Source of the DNA: Actinomadura sp. KC06 | GTDB taxonomy: Bacteria; Actinomycetota; Actinomycetes; Streptosporangiales; Streptosporangiaceae | Assembly: GCF_004348735.1 (NCBI RefSeq) | Contig: NZ_SMKT01000002.1 | Span: forward strand, 62,001 to 126,000 | Length of the DNA stretch: 64,000 nt | Direction of reading: 5' to 3' | In this document: positions 41,263 through 49,737 of the stretch, one piece after another | Layout of the letters: each line of letters opens with the position of its first letter | How positions within the stretch are numbered: position 1 is the stretch's first letter | Program-made: the position numbers and the translations under genes | The notes under the pieces: model-generated | Database searches by the model: none | Told to the model about the DNA's origin: nothing | Seen by the model: the letters and a program-made list of their open reading frames with translations, nothing else

Positions 41263-42267
41263 TCAGAGCTTGAGGACGCGCTCGGCGTTGCGGTGTGCGA
41301 TCTTGGCGCGGTCGGCGGCGCAGATCGGGGCGGCGTCGAGGAACCGCACCGCGACGTCGGTGCGCTCGAAGGGGTAGTCGACGCCGAACATGATGTTGTC
41401 GGCGCCGACCGCGGCGATGGCGCCGGTGAGCGCCTCCGCCGAGCACACCCCGGTCGTGGTGATCATGACGTTGCTCTCCAGGTACTCCGAGGGCCGCTTG
41501 CCGAGCCGCAGCGTCATGAACTCGTACCGGGCGTCCAGCCGGGCCTTCTGGAACGGCAGGAACTCGCCCATGTGGCCGAGGACGAGGGTCGCGCCGGGGA
41601 AGTCGTCGAAGACGCCCGCGTAGATGAGGCGGAGCGCGTGCGCCGCGGTCTCCGCCGCCCAGCCGAACGTGGGGCCCTTGAGGTACGGGTGGCCGCGGAA
41701 GACCTGCCAGTCGTCCTGCGGCGGGGCGCCCGGATGGAGGTACAGCGGGACGCGCAGCTCCTCCAGCCTCTCCCAGACGGGACGGAACTGCTTCTCGTCC
41801 AGGTACTGCCCGAACGTGTGCCCGTTGACGAGGGCGCCGTTCAGCCCGAGGCCGCCGATCGCCCGGTCCAGCTCGGCGCACGCGGCGGCCGGGTCCTGGA
41901 GGGGTAGTGCCGCGAGGCCCGCGAAGCGGGTGGGGTGGGCTTCGATGGTCGCGGCCAGGAAGTCGTTGGCGGTCCTGGCGTTCGCGATCGCCGTCGCGGT
42001 GTCGCGCTCGGCCTGGATCCCGGGGGCGGTCAGGGACAGCACCTGGACGTCGATGCCGTGCGCGTCCATGTCGGGGATGCGAAGCTCGGTGAAGTCGGTG
42101 AGCCTGCGGTTCCAGCGCTCGACGGCCTCCGCCCGGTAGTGCGGGTTCCCCACCATCCTGCCGACCTCGGAGCCCATGCCGGGCAGGGCGAACGCCTCTT
42201 CGAGGGCGATCCTCCTGAGCTTGCCGTTGTCCGTCATCGCGCCGCGGTCGCCCTCCGTGCCGATCAT
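41263..42267 (-). CDS. Amidohydrolase, gamma-resorcylate decarboxylase-like
   Basis: This 334-residue amidohydrolase-2 protein strongly resembles gamma-resorcylate/5-carboxyvanillate decarboxylases: IALEEAF near the N-terminus, LSLTAPGIQAERD, FAGLAALPLQDP, the metal histidine in LYLHPGAPP, LVLGHMGEFLPF and the acid in MFGVDYPFE. Such enzymes remove a carboxyl ortho to a phenolic hydroxyl without cofactor redox. ATG 42267 has GGAG 8 bases upstream. A later ATG at 42237 has no well-spaced site, and sequence before 42267 is operator DNA. It fits an aromatic-acid catabolic route feeding the hydroxylase and dioxygenase. Confidence 0.85.
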   Translation of the reverse strand: MIGTEGDRGAMTDNGKLRRIALEEAFALPGMGSEVGRMVGNPHYRAEAVERWNRRLTDFTELRIPDMDAHGIDVQVLSLTAPGIQAERDTATAIANARTANDFLAATIEAHPTRFAGLAALPLQDPAAACAELDRAIGGLGLNGALVNGHTFGQYLDEKQFRPVWERLEELRVPLYLHPGAPPQDDWQVFRGHPYLKGPTFGWAAETAAHALRLIYAGVFDDFPGATLVLGHMGEFLPFQKARLDARYEFMTLRLGKRPSEYLESNVMITTTGVCSAEALTGAIAAVGADNIMFGVDYPFERTDVAVRFLDAAPICAADRAKIAHRNAERVLKL

Positions 42268-42293
42268 CGCCTGATCTCCGTCCGTGGACAGCC

Positions 42294-42322
42294 AGTATGA
42301 AGATGAATTTAGAATTAGTAAA
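42294..42322 (-). promoter_or_regulatory. Promoter with shared operator (site E)
   Basis: Reading toward the decarboxylase-like gene: TTTACT (42317-42322), 17 bases, CATACT (42294-42299). The spacer holds a diverged copy of the shared motif, TACTAATTCTAAATTCATC, on the minus strand. Confidence 0.5.
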
Positions 42323-42360
42323 CCCCTGGAAGGCGGGCTGACAGGGGCTTCCGCGCGAAG

Positions 42361-42375
42361 GTTGACGCAGTCAAC
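42361..42375. promoter_or_regulatory. GTTGAC-GCA-GTCAAC palindrome
   Basis: This perfect inverted repeat with 6-base arms and a 3-base centre lies between operator sites E and F in the divergent promoter. It is unlike the shared TetR-type motif, so it may bind a second regulator. No partner site was seen. Confidence 0.35.
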
Positions 42376-42408
42376 GAACACGGGGCGAGACCGAAGCCGT
42401 GCTAACCC

Positions 42409-42449
42409 TTGCCCGTCACCAAAAAACTGAGTATAAAATCACTTTCAGG
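42409..42449 (+). promoter_or_regulatory. Promoter with shared operator (site F)
   Basis: TTGCCC (42409-42414), 17 bases, TATAAA (42432-42437) form the best -10/-35 pair in the window, facing the peptide-type ABC importer operon. The shared motif appears as TGAGTATAAAATCACTTTCA (from 42428), overlapping the -10. Confidence 0.65.
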
Positions 42450-42523
42450 GAATCGTCCGGCCATCGTTGCTGGTCGCACCGGATGGCGCGGGATCTTGTC
42501 CAGAGAGAATCGGTGGTCGGAGC

Positions 42524-44041
42524 ATGAACAGACGGACGGCGATCGCGGCCGCGGCGGCGGCGCTCCTCGGGCTGACAGCCGCCTGCGGACCGAACGAGGG
42601 CGGGACCAAGTCGGACGACGGGGTGCTGAAGGTCGGCGCCACCTTCGCCTCGACCACTTTGGACCCGGCCCGGCTGCCCATCCGGCAGATGGCCATGTAC
42701 ACCGCTCCCCTGTACGACTCGCTGACCCTGCTCGGGTCGGACGAGAGCGTGCAGCCGCTGCTCGCCACCAAGTGGACGCCGGGCGGCGACGCCGAGGGCC
42801 CCTACCTCGACATGACCCTCCGCGCGGGGCTGAAGTTCCCCGACGGCACCGCGTTCACGTCCAAGACGGTGGCCGCCAACGTCAAGCGCTCGCAGACCCT
42901 CAAGGGCAGCACCAACGCGCCGCAGCTCGCCGGGGTGACCGTCGAGGAGCGCGGCGCCGCCGAGGTCAGGTTCCGGGCGAAGAGCGGGGTGGGGGCGCTG
43001 CCGCGCATCCTGTCCGGCTCGGCCGGGCAGATGATCTCCGACAAGGCGATCGCGGACGGCGCCGACCTGACCCGCACCCCGGCCGGGATCGGCCCGTTCA
43101 CGCTCCAGCGCGTCCAGGCCAACCGGGTCGTCTACACCGCCAGCAAGAACTACTGGGACGCGAAGGCCGCGGCGGCCGGTTCCCTGGAGATCGCCTACCT
43201 CGCCGACGACGCGAAGCTCAACGCGGTCCGCTCGGGCGACCTGGACGTCACCATCCTCCCCGAGAAGATGGTCAAGCCCGCGGAGACCGCCGGCTACAAG
43301 ATCGAGCGCAGCATGGGCTCGGAGAACTACGTGTTCTCCTTCAACACCGCGATGAAGCCGTTCGACGACATCCGGGTCCGCCGGGCGGTCAACTCCGCCC
43401 TCGACCGGAAGGCGATCTGCCAGGGCCTGCTGGACGGCAAGTGCGAGCCCAACGGGCAGTTCTTCGGCGCCGGCACCAAGGCGTACGCGCCCGGCGTGGA
43501 CCTGAAGCTCGTCCCCTACGACCTCGCGAAGGCCAAGTCGCTGGTCTCGGAGGCCGGGGCGACCGGGGCCAAGGTCGAGATCGTGACGGTGGCGGGGAAC
43601 CAGGTGTTCGAGCAGCTCGCGACGATCGTCCAGGAGCAGCTGAAGAAGATCGGGCTGGACGCGTCCGTCGCCGCGGTGGCGCCGCCGCAGGTGGTGAGCC
43701 GGTTCACGGCGGAGAAGAACGTGGCGATGGCGTTCGGCGCCACCGGGAACGCGTTCGACCCGTCCGACACCCTCGACCGGTACGGCCTGGCCAAGGGCCT
43801 CTACAACCCCGGCGGGATGAAGAACGACAAGGTCGAGAAGCTGGCCAAGGACGCCCTGCGGGAGACGGACCAGGCCAAGCGCATGGCGATCTACCAGCAG
43901 ATCTCCACCGTCATCGCCGAGAGCATGCTCAACGTGCCGGTGCTGACCCCGGAGACGGCCTACGTCATCGCGCCCGGCGTCTCCGGCTGGAAGGCGCCCT
44001 GGGCGCCGTCGTTCCCCTCGTTCCGCGGCGTCAAGGGGTGA
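42524..44041 (+). CDS. ABC transporter substrate-binding lipoprotein, oligopeptide/dipeptide type
   Basis: This 505-residue SBP family 5 protein has a signal MNRRTAIAAAAAALLGLTAAC with the lipidated cysteine at residue 21. The mature domain has FASTTLDPARLP, LRAGLKFPDGTAF, the signature TSKTVAANVKR and FSFNTAMKPFDDIRVRRAV, typical of DppA/OppA-like proteins. In actinomycete catabolic clusters this family also binds non-peptide solutes. ATG 42524 is preceded by a purine-rich CGGAG; an upstream in-frame start at 42467 would bury the signal peptide. It is the first gene of a five-gene importer operon under site F. Confidence 0.9.
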   Translation: MNRRTAIAAAAAALLGLTAACGPNEGGTKSDDGVLKVGATFASTTLDPARLPIRQMAMYTAPLYDSLTLLGSDESVQPLLATKWTPGGDAEGPYLDMTLRAGLKFPDGTAFTSKTVAANVKRSQTLKGSTNAPQLAGVTVEERGAAEVRFRAKSGVGALPRILSGSAGQMISDKAIADGADLTRTPAGIGPFTLQRVQANRVVYTASKNYWDAKAAAAGSLEIAYLADDAKLNAVRSGDLDVTILPEKMVKPAETAGYKIERSMGSENYVFSFNTAMKPFDDIRVRRAVNSALDRKAICQGLLDGKCEPNGQFFGAGTKAYAPGVDLKLVPYDLAKAKSLVSEAGATGAKVEIVTVAGNQVFEQLATIVQEQLKKIGLDASVAAVAPPQVVSRFTAEKNVAMAFGATGNAFDPSDTLDRYGLAKGLYNPGGMKNDKVEKLAKDALRETDQAKRMAIYQQISTVIAESMLNVPVLTPETAYVIAPGVSGWKAPWAPSFPSFRGVKG

Positions 44042-44074
44042 TCGGATGCCACCGACCGTCCGGGGAGTGACGCC

Positions 44075-45034
44075 ATGGCGGCGCTGATCGTCAAGCTGGT
44101 GGCCAGGCGGCTGCTGGCGGCCGTCCCGATCCTGATCGTCGTCACGTTCGGCACCTACCTGATGCTGTTCTCGATCGGCGACCCGGCTTCGGTGGTCGCC
44201 GGGGAGAGCGCGACGCCGCAGCAGGTGGAGCAGGTCAGGCAGGACCTGGGGCTCGACCGGCCGCTGGCGGCGCAGTACCTGTCGTGGCTCGGCGACGCGG
44301 TGCGCGGCGACCTCGGCGAATCGCTGCACCACCGCGGCTCGGTCACCGCCCTGATCGGGGAGAACCTCGCGCCGACGCTGCTGCTGTCGCTGCTGGCCAT
44401 GGTGATCGCCGTGGTGACGTCGGTGCTGATGGGCTCGGCGATCAGCATGCGTCCGGGCGGGCTGCTGGACCGCATCCTGCGCGGGGTCGCCGTCCTCGGG
44501 ATCGCGATCCCCAACTTCCTGGTCGGGCTCATGCTCATCCTGGTGTTCGCGGTGTGGCTGCCGTGGCTGCCGGCGGGCGGGTACCGCAGCCCGTCCGAGG
44601 TGGGGCTCAGCGACGCGCTCTGGTACCTGCTGCTGCCCGCGCTCGCGCTGGCGCTGTCGCTGATGTGCCAGCAGATGCGTACGTTCCGGGCCTCGCTGGT
44701 CAAGGAGTACGGCGCCGACTACGTCGGGACGGCCCGGATGAAGGGCGTCTCGCGGCGGGGCATCTTCTTCCGGCACGTCAGCCGCAACGCGTCCGCGCCG
44801 CTGGTGACGGTGATCGGCCTCGAGGTCGGGGTGCTGATCACCGGGGCGCTGCTGGTGGAGGTCGTGTTCGCGATCCCGGGCATCGGGACGCTCACGCTGG
44901 ACGCCGTCCGCGGCCAGGACTTCCCCGTCGTGCAGGCGCTGGTGGCCCTGTTCGCCCTGGTCGTGCTCGGCGCCAACCTGGTCGCCGACCTGGTGGCGTC
45001 CTGGCTCAACCCCGAGGCGAGGAGCCGGTCATGA
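44075..45034 (+). CDS. ABC transporter permease, DppB type
   Basis: This 319-residue inner-membrane permease has six transmembrane helices; the first is RRLLAAVPILIVVTFGTYLM. The BPD signature loop is FRASLVKEYGADYVGTARMK, followed by GVSRRGIFFRHVSRN. Residues VEQVRQDLGLDRPLAAQY form the typical DppB periplasmic loop. ATG 44075 has GGGGAG upstream and the stop overlaps the next gene by 4 bases. It forms the translocation channel with the DppC-type partner. Confidence 0.92.
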   Translation: MAALIVKLVARRLLAAVPILIVVTFGTYLMLFSIGDPASVVAGESATPQQVEQVRQDLGLDRPLAAQYLSWLGDAVRGDLGESLHHRGSVTALIGENLAPTLLLSLLAMVIAVVTSVLMGSAISMRPGGLLDRILRGVAVLGIAIPNFLVGLMLILVFAVWLPWLPAGGYRSPSEVGLSDALWYLLLPALALALSLMCQQMRTFRASLVKEYGADYVGTARMKGVSRRGIFFRHVSRNASAPLVTVIGLEVGVLITGALLVEVVFAIPGIGTLTLDAVRGQDFPVVQALVALFALVVLGANLVADLVASWLNPEARSRS

Positions 45035-45927
45035 AGGGTGCCGTCGTGGAGGCGGCCGGGCCCGCGAAGGCGGCCCCGGCGAAGACCGGCCGCCGCAGGC
45101 GGGGCCCGCGGCGGCCGCGGGGGCTGCGGCGGCTCGGCTGGGGACGGTGCGCCGCGCTCGGCTTCGTCGTCCTGTGCCTGCTCGTCACCGTGCTGGTGCC
45201 GTTCCTGCCGGTGGCCGACCCGGCCCGCCAGGACGTGGGCCGGACGCTCGCCGACATGTCCGGCGACCACTGGCTCGGCACCGACCAGCTCGGCCGCGAC
45301 CTGTTCAGCCGTCTGCTGTGGGGCGTCCACACGTCAATGCTCGCCGCGCTCACCGCGATCGGCGTCGCGGCGGCCATCGGGGTGCCCACCGGGCTGCTCG
45401 CCGGGTACCGCGGCGGCTGGATCGACGGGATCACCGGGCGGATCGCGGACGTCGTCCTCACCGTGCCCGCCCTGATCCTGCTGCTGACGGTGCAGGCCGC
45501 ACTGCGCACCGGGATCACGGGGCAGATGGTGACGCTCGGGGTGATCTTCGCGCCCCGGATCTACCGGGTGGTCAGGGCCGAGACGATGCGGCTCGCGGTG
45601 AGCCCGTTCGTCACCGCCGGACGGATGTCCGGCTGCTCGCACACCCGGATCGTGTGGCGCTACCTGCTGCCCGGGGTGCGCGACCAGGTGGCCGTGCAGA
45701 TCAGCTACCTGCTGGGCCTCGCGCTCGTCGTGGAGGCGGGCATCAGCTTCCTCGGCGTCGGCGTCCAGCCGCCCGGCGCGAGCCTCGGCACGCTGCTGAC
45801 CGGCGCGTCGGCGATGCTCGCGTCCGAGCCGCGGGTGGTGCTCGTCCCCGCCGTGGTGATCACCCTGCTGATCCTCTGCCTGAACCTGCTCGGGGACGTC
45901 GAGGACAAGGAGGAGCGCCGTGACTGA
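45031..45927 (+). CDS. ABC transporter permease, DppC type
   Basis: This 298-residue permease has an Arg/Pro-rich cytoplasmic N-terminus (residues 1-40) before the first helix, the DppC-characteristic HWLGTDQLGRDLFSRLLWG, six transmembrane segments, and FVTAGRMSGCSHTRIVWRYL in the coupling loop. ATG 45031 overlaps the previous stop (ATGA) with GAGGAG upstream. It is the heterodimer partner of the preceding permease. Confidence 0.92.
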   Translation: MKGAVVEAAGPAKAAPAKTGRRRRGPRRPRGLRRLGWGRCAALGFVVLCLLVTVLVPFLPVADPARQDVGRTLADMSGDHWLGTDQLGRDLFSRLLWGVHTSMLAALTAIGVAAAIGVPTGLLAGYRGGWIDGITGRIADVVLTVPALILLLTVQAALRTGITGQMVTLGVIFAPRIYRVVRAETMRLAVSPFVTAGRMSGCSHTRIVWRYLLPGVRDQVAVQISYLLGLALVVEAGISFLGVGVQPPGASLGTLLTGASAMLASEPRVVLVPAVVITLLILCLNLLGDVEDKEERRD

Positions 45928-46975
45928 CCGCGCCGACGCCGGGCCCGCGCTCCGGGACACCGCGCCCGCGCTCCGGGTGGACGGCCTGACGGTCGAGCTG
46001 GACAGGGCCCACTCCCCCGCTCAGCTCGTGACCGACGTGTCCTTCGACATCCGTCCGGGCGAGATGGTGGGGCTGGTCGGCGAGTCGGGCTCGGGCAAGA
46101 GCCTGACGGCGTCCGCGGTCGCGGGGCTGCTGCCGCGCGGCGTCCGGCTGGCCGGGGGACGGATCGAGCTGGCCGGGCAGGCCGTGGACGGCGACGGCGT
46201 CCGCACCAAACGGCGCGACTCGCTGGCGATGGTGTTCCAGAACCCGATGACCAGCCTCAACCCGTCGATGCGGGTGGGCGACCAGGTGGCCGAGGCGCTG
46301 CGGACGCGCCGCAAGGGCATGTCCCGCCGCGACGCCCGCAAGCGGGCCGTCCAGATCCTGGACGACGTCGGCATCGACCGGGCGGCGGAACGGGCGCGGC
46401 AGTACCCGTTCGAGTTCTCCGGCGGCATGCGCCAGCGCGTCATGATCGCGATCGCCGTCGCCGGGGACCCGTCGGTGCTGATCGCGGACGAGCCGACCAC
46501 CGCCCTGGACGTGACCGTCCAGCAGGGCGTGATGGACCTGATCGACCGGCTGCGCCGCGACCTCGGGCTCGCGATCCTGCTCGTGTCGCACGACCTGGCG
46601 CTGGTCAGCGAGCGCTGCGACCGGCTGCTGATCATGTACGCGGGGGAGCTGGTCGAGACCGGGAAGACCTCGGCCGTGCTCGGCGACGCCCTGCACCCCT
46701 ACGTCAACGCGCTCGCCCGCTGCATCCCGGAACGCGCCATCGAGCTGGGGACCATCCGCTCCCTGCCGGGGTCCGTCCCGCAGCCGGGGCAGATCGCGGC
46801 GGGGTGCCGGTTCCTGCCGCGCTGCTCGTTCGGCATCGACGCCTGCGCCGGGCATCATCCGCCGCTCGCGGAGCACGTCCCGGGCAGGGACGTCCGTTGC
46901 CTGCGCGCCGGGGAGCCCGCCCTCGCCGAGGACCCCGAAGACCGGGTCACGATCCGGAAGGACGCCGATGTCTGA
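45920..46975 (+). CDS. ABC transporter ATP-binding protein, DppD type
   Basis: This 351-residue ATPase has Walker A VGESGSGKS, the signature FSGGMRQRVMIAIAV, Walker B LIADEPTTALD and the oligopeptide-transporter C-terminal domain with cysteines (CRFLPRCSFGIDACAGHHPP), which in family members binds an iron-sulfur cluster or metal. GTG 45920 has AAGGAGGAG upstream and overlaps the DppC-type gene by 8 bases. It pairs with the following ATPase to power import. Confidence 0.92.
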   Translation: MTDRADAGPALRDTAPALRVDGLTVELDRAHSPAQLVTDVSFDIRPGEMVGLVGESGSGKSLTASAVAGLLPRGVRLAGGRIELAGQAVDGDGVRTKRRDSLAMVFQNPMTSLNPSMRVGDQVAEALRTRRKGMSRRDARKRAVQILDDVGIDRAAERARQYPFEFSGGMRQRVMIAIAVAGDPSVLIADEPTTALDVTVQQGVMDLIDRLRRDLGLAILLVSHDLALVSERCDRLLIMYAGELVETGKTSAVLGDALHPYVNALARCIPERAIELGTIRSLPGSVPQPGQIAAGCRFLPRCSFGIDACAGHHPPLAEHVPGRDVRCLRAGEPALAEDPEDRVTIRKDADV

Positions 46976-47759
46976 GGCGCTGCTCGAAGTCGAAGCGGTC
47001 ACCAAGACCTACCGCACCGGCGGCTGGCCCCGCCGCGGCAAGCCGGTCGTCGCGGTCGACGGGGTCGGCCTCAGCATGGCCGCCGGGGAGTCGCTCGGGG
47101 TCGTCGGGGAGTCGGGGTCGGGCAAGTCCACGCTGGCGGGCGTCATCTGCGGGCTCACCCGTCCGGACTCGGGCCGGGTGCGGATCGCCGGGCGCGACAT
47201 CCACGCGGGCCGCCGCGTCGACCGGGAGGTGTGGCGGACGGTCCAGATGGTGTTCCAGGACCCGTACACCTCGCTGAACCCCTACATGACCGTCGAGGAG
47301 ATCGTCGCCGAGCCGTTGCGGCTGTGGCGGGAGCTGCCGGCGGCGGAGGCGCGCAGGCGCGCCGTGGAGATCCTCGACCGGGTGGGGCTCGGCTCGCAGG
47401 TGGCGTCGCGGCGGCCGGCCAGCCTGTCGGGCGGGCAGCGCCAGCGGGCGTCGATCGCCCGGGCGCTCGCGGTCTCCCCCGAGCTGATGGTGCTGGACGA
47501 GTCGGTCTCGGCCCTGGACGTCTCCGTCCAGGCGCAGATCCTCCAGCTCCTGCTGGAGCTGAAGCAGGAGGAGGGGCTGTCCTACCTGCTGATCAGTCAT
47601 GACATCAGCGTGATCCGGCTGGTCTGCGACCGGGTGCTGGTGATGAACAAGGGCGCGGTCGTCGAGGAGTGCACCGCGGAAGGGCTCACCGAGGACGCCG
47701 TGCAGCATCCGTACACCCGGCGGCTGCTGTCCGCGGTGCCCGAACTGGCGGTGGGCTGA
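46968..47759 (+). CDS. ABC transporter ATP-binding protein, DppF type
   Basis: This 263-residue ATPase has Walker A VGESGSGKSTLAG, the signature LSGGQRQRASIARAL, Walker B LMVLDESVSALD (Glu then Ser, as often seen in DppF) and the switch histidine in LLISHDISV. It is shorter than DppD-type partners because it lacks the C-terminal Cys-rich extension. ATG 46968 overlaps the preceding gene by 8 bases, and a hairpin terminator follows. It completes the importer. Confidence 0.92.
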   Translation: MSEALLEVEAVTKTYRTGGWPRRGKPVVAVDGVGLSMAAGESLGVVGESGSGKSTLAGVICGLTRPDSGRVRIAGRDIHAGRRVDREVWRTVQMVFQDPYTSLNPYMTVEEIVAEPLRLWRELPAAEARRRAVEILDRVGLGSQVASRRPASLSGGQRQRASIARALAVSPELMVLDESVSALDVSVQAQILQLLLELKQEEGLSYLLISHDISVIRLVCDRVLVMNKGAVVEECTAEGLTEDAVQHPYTRRLLSAVPELAVG

Positions 47760-47761
47760 GC

Positions 47762-47795
47762 GTCCGGGCCGGGCATCTGGTGCTCCGGCCCAGAC
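47762..47795. terminator. Hairpin terminator between importer and sulfatase
   Basis: An 11-base-pair stem with one mismatch, GTCCGGGCCGG against CCGGCCCAGAC, has a 12-base loop. It lies between the convergent ABC operon and sulfatase gene. Confidence 0.65.
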
Positions 47796-47804
47796 GGAAG
47801 GTTC

Positions 47805-49376
47805 TCAGCCCATAGCCTGCGGGCGGAGCCGCGGCTCGCGCTCCGGAGGCAGGTTCTCGTAGAGGTCGCGCACCAGCTTGGCCTTCACTTCGGCCGCGGA
47901 AGGGTCGTCCCACCGGTTGACCCACTGGTACGGGTCGTCGGCCAGGTTGTACAGCTCCCCTTCGCTGCCGTCGTAGGTGATCTCCCGCTCGGGCGGGCGC
48001 ATGCCGAAGTCGGCGTAGCGGTCGGCCTTCGGCATGCCGTACTCGCGGTCGGTCGGCTCGTACACCGTGCAGATCCAGCCGTCCTGGACGATCGTCCGCA
48101 GCCGGTATCCGGTGTCGAGCTGGCTGTCCCACTCGACGATGGCGCGCTCGCGTCCCGACCCGGCGGCCAGCGGAAGCGGCTTCCCCTCCATCCAGTCCGG
48201 CACGGGCACGCCCGCGATCGCGCAGAAGGTCGGGGCGAGATCGATCTGGCTCACCGGCTCGGGGACCACCGCGGGCGCCGTGCCCGCCGACCGCGCCGGA
48301 CGCCACACCATCGGAAGCCGCATCAGCGCGTCCACGTGGTACGGGCCCTTGAAGAGGAGGCCCAGCTCGCCCTGGAACTCGCCGTGGTCGGTGGTCACGA
48401 ACACGTCGGTGTCGTCGCCCCAGCCGCGTTCCTCGATCTTGGCGAGCACCCTGCCGAACGCCTCGTCCAGCAGCTCGTTCTTGGCGTGGACGAGCGCGTT
48501 CAGCTCCCGGATCTGGTCATGGGTGAGGTCCGCCGGGACGAAGTCGCCGGGCGCGGCGTCGACGTTGGGCACGGAGCCGTCGTACCAGGCCAGCCAGTGC
48601 TCGGGACGGCCCGCCAGGATCTCCCTGATCCGCTCGTCGGACCCGGGGTGGCCGGGCGGCAGGTCGAGCTTGCGCCAGTCGACCCGGCCGACCTCGGACG
48701 CGGGCACGTCCCAGGGGTGGTGCGGGTCGGGGAAGCTCATCCAGCAGAACCAGTCGTCGTCATCGTCCAGGGTGTCGAGCCAGGCCGCGGTCCGGTCGGC
48801 CACCCAGTCGGTGTGGTAGTGCTCGCGCGGCACCGGGTTGTGGGCGACGCCCGGCGCCCCGGTGTCGCCGCCCGGCGCCGCCGAGAAGATCCGCAGGAAC
48901 CCGCCGGTCTCGTCGGGGTGCTCCTCGCGCAGCCAGTTCGCGTAGTGCGAGGCGCCCTGCGGGCCGTGCCCGGCGAACTCGACGTACTCGAAGCCGCGGT
49001 AGGGGCCGTGCTCGCCCGCGAGCGGGATCCGGTTCTGCTCCCACTTCCCGGACGGGTCCGCGATCGGCTCGAAGTGCACCTTGCCGATCAGCGCCGTGCG
49101 GTAGCCGCCGTCGCGCAGCACCTGGGCGACGCTGGGCGCGTCGTCCGGCAGCGGCACCCCGTTGGCGATCGCGCCGTGCGTCCGCGGGTACTGGCCCGTC
49201 AGCATGCTGGACCTGGCCGGGGTGCACACGACGTTCTGGCAGTAGGCCCGCTCGAACCGCACCCCCTCGGCGGCGAGCCCGTCGGTCACGGGGGTCCGCG
49301 CCACCTCTCCTCCGTTGCACCCGTACGCGTCGTACCGCTGCTGGTCGGTGGTGATGAACAGGATCCTGCGCCCCAT
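47805..49376 (-). CDS. Type I sulfatase
   Basis: This 523-residue arylsulfatase-family protein has the metal aspartate motif FITTDQQR and the formylglycine signature VVCTPARSSMLTGQYP. The cysteine (C51) is the one converted to formylglycine in C-x-P-x-R. Further metal ligands lie in FVTTDHGEFQGE and the histidine region DPHHPWDVP. There is no signal peptide, so desulfation would occur in the cytoplasm after uptake. ATG 49376 has GGAGGAG upstream. Its promoter carries site G, putting it in the same regulon as the catabolic genes. The natural reading is removal of sulfate from an imported aryl or alkyl sulfate ester. Confidence 0.9.
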   Translation of the reverse strand: MGRRILFITTDQQRYDAYGCNGGEVARTPVTDGLAAEGVRFERAYCQNVVCTPARSSMLTGQYPRTHGAIANGVPLPDDAPSVAQVLRDGGYRTALIGKVHFEPIADPSGKWEQNRIPLAGEHGPYRGFEYVEFAGHGPQGASHYANWLREEHPDETGGFLRIFSAAPGGDTGAPGVAHNPVPREHYHTDWVADRTAAWLDTLDDDDDWFCWMSFPDPHHPWDVPASEVGRVDWRKLDLPPGHPGSDERIREILAGRPEHWLAWYDGSVPNVDAAPGDFVPADLTHDQIRELNALVHAKNELLDEAFGRVLAKIEERGWGDDTDVFVTTDHGEFQGELGLLFKGPYHVDALMRLPMVWRPARSAGTAPAVVPEPVSQIDLAPTFCAIAGVPVPDWMEGKPLPLAAGSGRERAIVEWDSQLDTGYRLRTIVQDGWICTVYEPTDREYGMPKADRYADFGMRPPEREITYDGSEGELYNLADDPYQWVNRWDDPSAAEVKAKLVRDLYENLPPEREPRLRPQAMG

Positions 49377-49419
49377 GTGACTCCTCCGGGAACGTGCGGG
49401 CATGCGTCGGCGACTCCTG

Positions 49420-49450
49420 AAAATGATACTAACTTCAGAATTACTAAATC
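49420..49450 (-). promoter_or_regulatory. Promoter with shared operator (site G)
   Basis: Reading toward the sulfatase: TTTAGT (49443-49448), 17 bases, CATTTT (49420-49425). The spacer contains the shared motif, TGATACTAACTTCAGAATTA on the plus strand (from 49424). Confidence 0.55.
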
Positions 49451-49494
49451 GCCATGCCGTGCCCGGTCACGGAGCCGTTCCGGAAGAGGTGGGG

Positions 49495-49737
49495 TCAGCC
49501 CGCGACGAGGTCCCAGCGGCCTGCGGTGAGCTTCTCGCGGAGCTCGCCCGCGCTGCCCGCGTGGACGATGATGTGGGCCCCGCGGACGGCGGTCCACCGG
49601 TGGGCGTGCAGGTCGAAGATGATCCCCCAGCCGCCGGCGGCGGCCGGGTTGAACTGGGCCCGGACGATGGCCAGTTCGCGTTCGCACGCCGCCGCGTGGT
49701 CCTGCGACCCGGTGAGATGAGTCTGATCGATGGCCAT
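49495..49737 (-). CDS. Small protein of unknown function
   Basis: This 80-residue, soluble-looking protein starts MAIDQTHLTG and contains AACERELAIVRAQFNPAAAG and WGIIFDLHAHRWTAVRG. I do not recognise a family. ATG 49737 has AGGAA upstream; a longer in-frame start at 49776 would add a less conserved-looking segment. It is followed by the sulfatase promoter and preceded by the AhpD-like gene and its terminator, so it appears to be its own transcription unit. Confidence 0.6.
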   Translation of the reverse strand: MAIDQTHLTGSQDHAAACERELAIVRAQFNPAAAGGWGIIFDLHAHRWTAVRGAHIIVHAGSAGELREKLTAGRWDLVAG

